Shown: positions 8,305 through 15,255 of the stretch, piece by piece
Layout of the letters: each line of letters starts with the position of its first letter
How positions within the stretch are numbered: the first letter of the stretch is position 1
NCBI GenBank assembly: GCA_026184295.1
Contig: JAHCJK010000035.1
Location: 1 to 38,444 of the forward strand
DNA: 38,444 bases
Reading direction: 5' to 3'
DNA from: Planctomycetota bacterium
GTDB taxonomy: Bacteria > Planctomycetota > SZUA-567 > H5-PLA8
Made by a program: the position numbers and the translations under genes
The notes under the pieces: generated by a model
The model's input: only the letters and a program-made list of their open reading frames with translations
The model's database searches: none
What the model was told of the DNA's origin: nothing

Positions 8305-9405
8305 TTACTTCGGGCCCTTCATCCATTTCGAAAACGACCGGCGCATGCGCTGGATGAACGTCCGCTTGGTCCGCCGCCGTTTCTCCGAATTCGAACGGTT
8401 CCGCGCGGATGGATAGAACGACTTGGGGTCTTTCCGGAAGGCCTCGACGTAGGGAGCATATTCGCTGTAATTGGGATCGAAATTCGAGGTCAGCGCGTTC
8501 AGAAAAGGCGTCGGCTGCGCCAGGGACTCGAACCGGTCCGCATACTTCAGGATCAGTTCCACGGCACAATCGCTCAGGCCGAATTGCTCAAACATGCAGG
8601 CCAACTTCAATATTTTCGTTTCATCCGCCGTCACGTTCCATCTCTTCTCGTATTCGTGGTCTCCGAAATCCTTGAAATAGACCGAGTCTCCCCAGACAAG
8701 CTGGCCGTGGCGCGTCTGCCCCGGGAAATCGTAGGCGAACTCCGAAGGAAGACTGGCGCGGCTGCAGCGATACACTTCCAGATCGTACAGAAGAAATCCC
8801 TGCTGCACCAGAAAGGCATCGATGCTCGCAAAATCATTGCCGTCAGCGTCCGCTTGACCATGGAATAGAATTTCCACCGAAACGCCGAGCACGCCCTCGC
8901 GCAAAATCCGGGAAGCACCCTTCAGCACCGCAAGGTCGTGGCCGTCCGTATCGACCTTGATAAAATCCACGTCCTTGTGCTGGCTGGGGTCGATATAGGA
9001 ATTCAGGGAAAGATTGCGCTCGGAATAAATCAAGGCTCCATTTGAATTGAAGTACTGCTTGGCGCGCTCCTCGTAATTGTGGACCAAGCTCATGCTTGCG
9101 CGTTCGAAAATACCCATGGGATCCAAACCCGGGCTTTTCGCGCTCCGCTTTTTCCCATTTTCACCGACGAATCCTTCCACGTATTCGATCTTGGGGTCGG
9201 CGTTTTCCCTGTTGAGGCGATCGATTTCGTTCACGAGCGGATCGAATCCGATCGCCTTCAGGTGGGGGCTCCACGCTTTCCAGCTTTGAGGAATGCCGCC
9301 ACTGGCTCCGACGTCCAGGAGAAAGACGTCCGCTTCCGCCATCTTCGGAAGCGCGAAAACCATGGGAACCAATTTTGGATTGTAGATCATTCTGGGCGTA
9401 TGCAT
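8305..9405 (-). CDS. FkbM-family SAM-dependent methyltransferase
   Basis: This 366-residue methyltransferase of the FkbM type usually O-methylates sugars or polyketide-like molecules; the substrate here is unknown. The SAM-binding motif I is FLLDVGASGG (28-37). The family hallmark is DFIKVDTDGHDLAVLKGAS (147-165), followed by a beta-strand VSVEILFHG. About 100 residues after the core carry no motif I recognise, and the C-terminus is very basic (S-E-K-R-R-R-T-K-R), perhaps contacting acidic polymer or membrane. Its DNA is visibly AT-richer than its neighbours and it uses A/T-ending codons more freely, which points to later acquisition. It sits alone, with no glycosyltransferases beside it. The ATG at 9405 is used; the ATG at 9390 is an alternative. 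Confidence 0.9.
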   Translation of the reverse strand: MHTPRMIYNPKLVPMVFALPKMAEADVFLLDVGASGGIPQSWKAWSPHLKAIGFDPLVNEIDRLNRENADPKIEYVEGFVGENGKKRSAKSPGLDPMGIFERASMSLVHNYEERAKQYFNSNGALIYSERNLSLNSYIDPSQHKDVDFIKVDTDGHDLAVLKGASRILREGVLGVSVEILFHGQADADGNDFASIDAFLVQQGFLLYDLEVYRCSRASLPSEFAYDFPGQTRHGQLVWGDSVYFKDFGDHEYEKRWNVTADETKILKLACMFEQFGLSDCAVELILKYADRFESLAQPTPFLNALTSNFDPNYSEYAPYVEAFRKDPKSFYPSARNRSNSEKRRRTKRTFIQRMRRSFSKWMKGPK

Positions 9406-9624
9406 GCCGGCTATGCCTTAGAATGTGCAATGGAGAGGGGGAAGGAAATCGTTCTTTCCAGCGACTGAAAGAGAAGCAGCACGCTGGGAAAATCGGATCA
9501 AAGTTTCGCGAAATATGCGACCTCCCCCATGAAAGTTTGCGCTACTGGCATTCCTTCATGGTACCTGATCCATAGGGCACTTCAAGGCAGGTGGAATGCC
9601 CCGCGGACATAGCGCCCGTGTCCC

Positions 9625-9662
9625 AAAACACGGCGACCCGGGCATGATAGCCCGGGTCGCCG
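9625..9662 (-). terminator. Rho-independent terminator of the DUF3300 gene
   Basis: A perfect 13-bp inverted repeat (arms 9631-9643 and 9650-9662, 6-nt loop) begins 22 bp after the stop codon of the gene ending at 9684. On the minus strand the stem is followed by TGTTTT. Stem stability and position make it a convincing terminator. Confidence 0.8.
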
Positions 9663-9683
9663 TGCCTCTCTCGCCGTGCAGGG

Positions 9684-11684
9684 TCAGCGCTTGCGGCCGC
9701 CGCTGTGGCCGCCGGACGGCTTGGATGCGCTGGGTTTATTTTTCGAGCCGCCCTTGCCGCCCATGGAGGTATCCAGCGAGTCCCAGCTCTTCTTCATCGC
9801 CTGGTTGCCGATGTCCATCTGTTCCTTGCTTGGCTTGGTGTAGCGCTCGTTGGCGGCGCTCGTGCTGAACGAATGCGGCTGCGCGCTGCCGTTCGAACGC
9901 GCCGCGGAGTTCGTGGCCGATGCCTGCGTGCGCCCCGCCGGTTCGTGCGCGGACGTATCGCGCGAAGCCGCCGAGCCCTCGCCGCGATGCCCGAAGCGCC
10001 CGCCTTCGCTCGCGCCGCTCGAATTCGACGAGGTCTTTGAGCTGCTCGTACGCGCAGCGGGCTCAGAACTCGCGGCCGTCTTCGGGCTGGAGGCCGTATT
10101 CGACGCAGCGCCGGATTCCGTCTTCTGGTTCGAAGACGTGTTCTTCGAGGCATTTTCCACTTCGCCGTTGCCCGAGGTATAAGTCGTCGAGGTGCCGTTC
10201 TTGGTCACGGTGGTGGCCGCCTGTCCATTGCCGGCGGTCGTGCTGGTCGAGACCGTGCCTTGGGACGAATTCACCGTCGAGCTGCCCTGGTAGCTCGCGG
10301 TGCCGTTGGGATTGGTCGTGGTCGTGCCGGTGTGCGTGCTGTTGCCGGACCCGGCGCTCGTTTCCCACTGGTTGTTGCCCGTGCGCGTCGTCGTCGTCGA
10401 ACCGTTCTCGTTCGTCGTCGTGGAACCCGAACCCTGGTGCGCGCCCGCGGCGTAGCCGCCGGTGTTGTTATTCACCACGCCGCCCGCGGCCTCGGTGGAC
10501 CAGGTCTTGCCGTTCTCGGTCTGGGTCACCTGGCCCTTGGCCGCGCCCCCGCCGCTCACCGAGGCCCCGTTGCTCGTCGTCACGGTGCCCGCGCCGCCGG
10601 CTCCGGCGTAGGTGGTGTCTCCGACGGTCGTCTTCCCGGCCGCCGCCGCGCCCGTGGCCGTCGCCGAATTCCCGTTCGGCCCCGTCGCGGTCGCGGTGCC
10701 CGCACCGGCCGCGGCGCTGGTGGTGCCGTTGCTGTAGGCCACGCCCGCGCCTTCGGTCTGCACGGTCGCCGAGTTCCCGTTCGGGCCGGTGACGGTCGTG
10801 GTGCCGCCGCCTTTGCCGGACGCCGCGGTTCCGGACGCGTTTGTCACGGTCGTCGCGGACCCTTCGTTCGCCACGGTCGTACCGCCGTTCGGCCCGGTCT
10901 GCGTGGCCTTGTTCCAGGTGGTCGTCGTCGCCGTGGGCGAAGCCGCCGCGCCCGTCGTTTCCGTGGTCGTCGTGGTGGAGGTACCGCCGGAGGTCGTGTT
11001 GGGCGTCGTAGTCGTGTTGGTCGTGGTTTGCACCACCGGAGCGACGACCACGGGGACCACCGGCACTACGATCACTTCCTGCGTCGTGTCCGCCTTCTCT
11101 ACTTCGGTCGAAAGCTCCGCGATCACCTTCTCGGTCACGATGGTCTCCGTCACGACGCTCGACGCGGCCACGTACAGCGCGGTCTCGTCGGCGCCGGCGG
11201 CTGTCTTCGCCGCGGCTTCCTTTTCGACGCGTTCGCGCACGGCGTGGATCGCGGCCCAGACATCGTCCTTCTGCTGCTTGGCGGCGACGCCCAGGCGCGC
11301 GGTCATCAGCAGGTGATCGTCGAGCTGTTCGACCAGCGCGGGGCTTTCGGCGGCCAGTTTCTTGACGCTGTCGGGCCAGCGTTCTTCCATGCGCTTGGCG
11401 AGCGGGCCCTTGGGGCGGTCCGGGTTGCCGGCCTGATGGAGCGCCACGGGATGCAGCGCGGCGTCGAAAATCTGTTCGAGAATCGCGTCGGGATAGAGCG
11501 CCACGCCGGCGACGAGCGCTTCCAGCGCCGGCTGGGAGAGCGTCTGCACAGGCGCAGCGGGGGCTTCTTCGGCGCGAAGCGGCGTGGCAAAAACGACCGC
11601 CCCAAGGGCGAGCGCGGCCAGCCAGCGTTGCGCAACGCATCCATGGTTCGAAACATGCGACACAACCGTCCGGCCGTAGGACAT
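9684..11684 (-). CDS. Secreted DUF3300 protein with long Thr/Gly/Asn-rich repeat tail
   Basis: This predicted exported protein of 666 residues has an unknown function. The ATG at 11684 is chosen because GGGGA precedes it; upstream in-frame starts lack a ribosome site. A signal peptide covers about residues 1-38 (hydrophobic 20-34, cleavage near PLRA). Residues 49-155 match DUF3300: the opening LSQPALEALVAGVALYPDAI, then LAAESPALVEQLDDH and later LGVAAKQQKDDVWAAIHAVR. After a Val/Pro hinge (about 195-215), some 350 residues are low-complexity Thr, Gly, Asn, Ser and Ala with recurring T-G-P-N-G-(N/G) units. The end is basic (G-G-H-S-G-G-R-K-R). The tail looks extracellular or periplasmic, perhaps flexible or glycosylated; this is inference. 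It is monocistronic, with its own terminator. Confidence 0.82.
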   Translation of the reverse strand: MSYGRTVVSHVSNHGCVAQRWLAALALGAVVFATPLRAEEAPAAPVQTLSQPALEALVAGVALYPDAILEQIFDAALHPVALHQAGNPDRPKGPLAKRMEERWPDSVKKLAAESPALVEQLDDHLLMTARLGVAAKQQKDDVWAAIHAVRERVEKEAAAKTAAGADETALYVAASSVVTETIVTEKVIAELSTEVEKADTTQEVIVVPVVPVVVAPVVQTTTNTTTTPNTTSGGTSTTTTTETTGAAASPTATTTTWNKATQTGPNGGTTVANEGSATTVTNASGTAASGKGGGTTTVTGPNGNSATVQTEGAGVAYSNGTTSAAAGAGTATATGPNGNSATATGAAAAGKTTVGDTTYAGAGGAGTVTTSNGASVSGGGAAKGQVTQTENGKTWSTEAAGGVVNNNTGGYAAGAHQGSGSTTTNENGSTTTTRTGNNQWETSAGSGNSTHTGTTTTNPNGTASYQGSSTVNSSQGTVSTSTTAGNGQAATTVTKNGTSTTYTSGNGEVENASKNTSSNQKTESGAASNTASSPKTAASSEPAARTSSSKTSSNSSGASEGGRFGHRGEGSAASRDTSAHEPAGRTQASATNSAARSNGSAQPHSFSTSAANERYTKPSKEQMDIGNQAMKKSWDSLDTSMGGKGGSKNKPSASKPSGGHSGGRKR

Positions 11685-11893
11685 GATAGTCCCCTTCGTG
11701 AAAGGAGTTAAGAAACGGTCTTCCATCACCGCAGGGGAAGAGAGCAAGGGCTTTGCCAAAGTGATGCGCGTGGTGGTTGCACGAGGGAAGGCGCGAGCCC
11801 TCGGCGGGTTGGCGGACACATGGCGCACGGGCACACCGCTTCCTCGGACCTCCGGTTGTATTTCCCTGCGCGGCGTGATTGATTCTCCTCCAT

Positions 11894-12892
11894 ATGATGC
11901 TCGATCCGCTGGATGCGACGGTCACCGAGGCCCTCCGCGCGTGGCTGGTGCAGCACGATGCCGGGGTGAGCACGCAGGACGCGCTGCGCACGAGCGCGAA
12001 GGTCTGCGGGCCGGCGCGGGCGCGCGCCTGTTTTGAAGAAGCCGCGCGCCGGGTGGACCGCGGCGAGGAACCCGAACGGATGCTGGAAGCGCTCGCGCCG
12101 CTGCTTTCCGAGGCCGAACGCGCGGTGATGGTAGCGGGCTGGAAGAGCGGGCGCGTGGACGGCGTGATGGGCGCGGTGGTCGCGCAGCGCGAACTCTGGA
12201 CCCAGGCGCGGCGGCAGATCCGGGCGCGGCTGGCGATGCCGGCGCTGGTGCTGATGGCCGCCTGCTTCATCGCGCCGATCCCGAACCTGATCGCCGGCGG
12301 CAGCCTGGTCGAATACACCGTCACCGCCTTCACGCCCATCCTGCTGGCCGTGTTCGGTTACTTCGCCGTCGATTACTTTGCGCATGCCAAGGCCGCGCGC
12401 AGCCTCGCCGCCCCGAGCACCCTCGACCGGATCTGGCTGGCCCTGCCGATATTCGGAGGCATGGAGCGCCTGCGCAACGGCAGCCAGTGCGCCTCGACCC
12501 TCGCGATGATGCTCGACGCCGGCCTGCTGCTTTCCGAAGGCCTGGACCTGTGCGCGCGCACGCTGCCCAACGGCGCGTACCGCGCGGAACTCGCGCGCTT
12601 CGCCGCGCACGTCCGCCAGGGCGAACCGCTCGGCGCGGCCGTCTCGGCCGGCGGCGGCGACCTTTGGCCCATGGAATTCTCGGCCGCGGTGCGCACGGGC
12701 GAAGCCACCGGGCGCCTGGACGAGACGCTCGGGCGGCTGGGGGCGCAGTGGCGGGAGGCGTACGTGCAGCGCGTGGAGATGCTGGCGGCCTGGCTGCCGC
12801 GGTTCATGTACGCGCTCGTGGCCTGCTTCGTGATCTACAACATCCTCAAGATGGCGGCGACCGTCTTCGGCGCGTACTCGAACCTCCAGTGA
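11894..12892 (+). CDS. GspF/PilC-like type II secretion F-domain protein
   Basis: This inner-membrane protein carries the T2SS F domain, the platform component of type II secretion and type IV pilus machines. From the ATG at 11894 it is 332 residues, slightly short for the family. Start choice is uncertain because no clear Shine-Dalgarno is present; a TTG lies at 11879 and an ATG at 11897. The first helical bundle (about 1-105) resembles a divergent F domain, with membrane spans near 113-133, 142-162 and 300-320. The second F domain is recognisable from LALPIFGGMERLRNGSQCAS through LDAGLLLSEGLDLC to RTGEATGRLDETL. No GspE, GspG or pilin genes are nearby, so it is an orphan here. It lies 76 bp upstream of nrdR. 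Confidence 0.85.
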   Translation: MMLDPLDATVTEALRAWLVQHDAGVSTQDALRTSAKVCGPARARACFEEAARRVDRGEEPERMLEALAPLLSEAERAVMVAGWKSGRVDGVMGAVVAQRELWTQARRQIRARLAMPALVLMAACFIAPIPNLIAGGSLVEYTVTAFTPILLAVFGYFAVDYFAHAKAARSLAAPSTLDRIWLALPIFGGMERLRNGSQCASTLAMMLDAGLLLSEGLDLCARTLPNGAYRAELARFAAHVRQGEPLGAAVSAGGGDLWPMEFSAAVRTGEATGRLDETLGRLGAQWREAYVQRVEMLAAWLPRFMYALVACFVIYNILKMAATVFGAYSNLQ

Positions 12893-12967
12893 GCTTCCGG
12901 CGACTTTCATTTCCAAAAACGCGCGGCATCCTGTACATCGTCATACGAACCCAACGAGCCCAAACCC

Positions 12968-13522
12968 ATGCGCTGCCCCTTCTGCCGTGAAGACAACGAC
13001 CGTGTCGTGGACAGCCGCGCCGGCGACGAAGGCGCGACGATCCGCCGCCGCCGCGAATGCCTGCACTGCAAGCGCCGCTTCACCACCTACGAACGCATCG
13101 AAGAGAACCCGCTGCGCGTGGTGAAGAAGGACGGGCGCCGCGTGCCGTACGAGCGCGAGAAGCTGCGCCGCGGCATCGAGAAGGCCTGCTGGAACCTGGC
13201 CATCTCGGCCGAACAGATCGACCAGGTGGTCGCCTCGGTCGAGAGCGAAGCCTTCGAGCAGTTCGACCGCGAGGTGCCTTCGAACTTCCTGGGCGAACTG
13301 ATCATGCGGGAGATGCGCAAGCTCCACCACGTCGCGTACATCCGCTTCGCCTCGGTCTACAAGGAATTCAAGGACGTCAGCGAGTTCATGGACGTGCTCG
13401 AGGAATTCCTGAAGGGCCGCGCGCCCACGGCCGCGGAGCTGGTGAAGCACGTCCAGAACCAGCCCCCGCGCGCCGATCCGCCCAAGAAGCCCGGCAACGG
13501 CGGCCTCAAGAACGGACCATGA
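12968..13522 (+). CDS. nrdR: Transcriptional repressor NrdR
   Basis: NrdR is the ATP/dATP-sensing repressor of ribonucleotide reductase genes. A zinc ribbon at the N-terminus has Cys3, Cys6, Cys31 and Cys34, with the family sequence MRCPFC and R-R-R-E-C-L-H-C-K-R-R-F-T-T-Y-E-R. An ATP-cone domain follows (about 48-138), including VVKKDGRRVPYEREKLRRGI and the helix REMRKLHHVAYIRFASVYKEF. The protein has 184 residues; about 25 Pro/Lys/Gly-rich residues at the C-terminus exceed the usual 150-160. The stop overlaps the start of the next gene as ATGA, so the two are translationally coupled. No NrdR box is evident to me in the short upstream gap. No intact reductase gene is in the window. Confidence 0.97.
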   Translation: MRCPFCREDNDRVVDSRAGDEGATIRRRRECLHCKRRFTTYERIEENPLRVVKKDGRRVPYEREKLRRGIEKACWNLAISAEQIDQVVASVESEAFEQFDREVPSNFLGELIMREMRKLHHVAYIRFASVYKEFKDVSEFMDVLEEFLKGRAPTAAELVKHVQNQPPRADPPKKPGNGGLKNGP

Positions 13523-15231
13523 CCGCGCCCGACGCGATTCGCAAACACGACGGCCGGCTGGTGGCCTTCGACCTCCGGCGCCTGGCCGCCTCGGTCAGCG
13601 CCGCGGCGTTGTCGGGCGGCGAACGGACCTCGCGCGACGAAGCGCTCGCGTTCGGCACCGAGATCGCCCGCGCGGCCGCCGCCTTTCTCGCCAAGGAAAA
13701 ACCGCCCGCCCCGGCCACCGCCGACGCGCGCGAGATGGTCCTGAAGCTGCTGCGCGAGACCGGGCACGCGAAGACGGCCGAGGCCTACGCCGACCATGCG
13801 CGCTCGGCGACCTCGTTCCTGTGGCGCCTGCGCGTCAGCGACGGGACCACCGCGGGCGAAGGCTCGCCGTGGGACCGCCGCCGCCTGATCGAGAGCCTGC
13901 GCGGCTCGGGCATCGCCAAGGACCCCGCCGGCGAATGCGCGCGCGAGGCCGAACGGCGCATCCTGGCCCTGGGGCTCGAACGCGTCTCCCCCGCCCTGAT
14001 CCACGCGCTGGCCGAACTGGCCCTGCGCGCCCGCGGGCTCGACCCGCGCGCGTACGCCGCGCGGCGCATCGCGGCCTCCTTTACCGAACTCGTCCCGCGT
14101 TACGACGCGGCCGCCGCGGCGCTTAAGGCGCTGCCCGCCGCCGGCCCGGCGCTCGAGGCCTTCTGGCTCCAGGCGGTGCATTCGCCCGAGGTCGCCTCGG
14201 CCGCGCAGGCGAACCTGCTGGGGCTCGAACCTTACCCCAGCCGCCCGTCCGAAGAGACGAACGCGCCCACGGTCGCGAACGCGCTCGACCCGCTCAAGCC
14301 CGACGCCGCCGAACGCCTGCGCGCCTGGCTCCTGGCCCCGCCGGCGATGCTGTGGGTCCGCGCCGACGATCCCACGCGCGCCGCGGAACTCGCGCGCGTG
14401 CTCGGCGCGCTGGAACATCCGTCCAAGGCCCGCCCCGCCGGAGCCAACGCCGCCGAACTGGGCATGCTCCTGCGCCCGCTCAGCCCGCTCGTCACGCCCA
14501 AAGGCATCCGCGCCCCGGCGGTCTCGCTGAACCTGGGCGGTCTGATGCTGCGCGAGGCCCTGCGCGATCCGCACAAGGCCACCGTGCGCCTGGCGCACCT
14601 GGCCACGCTCGCCGCGCAGGCGCACCGCGAACGCGAGGAATACTGGGGCTTCTCGGCCGCGCGAGGGCGCGAACTGCCCGTCGCCGCCGCGGGGCTGTGG
14701 AACGCCGCCGCGCATCTGATCGGCGAACCGTTCGACCGCGTGAGCCTGAGCCCCGCGCTGCGCCTGACCGCGACCGCGCTGGCCACGAGCCTGTACAGCG
14801 CCGTCTCCACGCTGCGGCAGGAGACCGGCATGAACCTGCTGCTCACCACCGACGCGCCGGCCGCCGCGGGCGCGGCGCTGTGGCGGCGCGACCGCGACCA
14901 CGCCGCGCGCGACGGCATGAACCTGGACGCGCTGGGCAGCTACGGCGGACTGGACCTGCGCATCGGGCCCGGCGCCGAGGACCTGGCCGAACGCGTCGAT
15001 TTCCTGCGCGCCGCCACGCCGCTCTTCGACGAACCGCCCGCCCTGCGCATGGAAGCGCCGCTCGCCGCCGAGCCCGATCCGGCCGCCTGGCGCGAACTGC
15101 TCACCGCGCTGGCGCAGAACGGCATCCCTCGCCTGCGCTGCACGCCGGGGAGCAGCGGGCGCGGCATGCGCCTGATCGCGCGGCAACTGCGCAGCCACGC
15201 GGAAGGCTTTCCGCTCTTCACCAACGGTTGA
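13519..15231 (+). CDS. ATP-cone protein resembling a catalytically dead anaerobic ribonucleotide reductase
   Basis: This 570-residue protein is translationally coupled to nrdR through an ATGA overlap. Residues 1-95 look like an ATP-cone nucleotide-sensing domain (IRKHDGRLVAFDLRRL, then MVLKLLRETGHAKTAEAYADH). A second ATP-cone-like stretch lies at about 118-190. The remainder follows, in order, features I associate with NrdD: SPEVASAAQANLLGLEPYP (222-240), where NrdD has its helix and H-I-H-D stretch; SLNLGGLMLREAL (336-348), like the I-N-L-P strand; RQETGMNLLLTTDAPAAAG (433-451), like E-T-G-x-x-x-x-L-E-x-T-P-A-E; and NGIPRLRCTP (534-543), like N-G-I-x-Y-x-x-x-x-P. It has only two cysteines (140, 541), no zinc C-x2-C pairs and no glycyl-radical loop. 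It may be a regulatory pseudoenzyme. Alignment is from memory. Confidence 0.72.
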   Translation: MTAPDAIRKHDGRLVAFDLRRLAASVSAAALSGGERTSRDEALAFGTEIARAAAAFLAKEKPPAPATADAREMVLKLLRETGHAKTAEAYADHARSATSFLWRLRVSDGTTAGEGSPWDRRRLIESLRGSGIAKDPAGECAREAERRILALGLERVSPALIHALAELALRARGLDPRAYAARRIAASFTELVPRYDAAAAALKALPAAGPALEAFWLQAVHSPEVASAAQANLLGLEPYPSRPSEETNAPTVANALDPLKPDAAERLRAWLLAPPAMLWVRADDPTRAAELARVLGALEHPSKARPAGANAAELGMLLRPLSPLVTPKGIRAPAVSLNLGGLMLREALRDPHKATVRLAHLATLAAQAHREREEYWGFSAARGRELPVAAAGLWNAAAHLIGEPFDRVSLSPALRLTATALATSLYSAVSTLRQETGMNLLLTTDAPAAAGAALWRRDRDHAARDGMNLDALGSYGGLDLRIGPGAEDLAERVDFLRAATPLFDEPPALRMEAPLAAEPDPAAWRELLTALAQNGIPRLRCTPGSSGRGMRLIARQLRSHAEGFPLFTNG

Positions 15232-15255
15232 TTCGATTCGGGCAGGAACGGCGGG

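Noticed and set aside
9453..9472. TCTTTC/GAAAGA inverted repeat upstream of the FkbM gene.
   Set aside because: A 6-bp stem without U-tract, not adjacent to a stop or a clear promoter.
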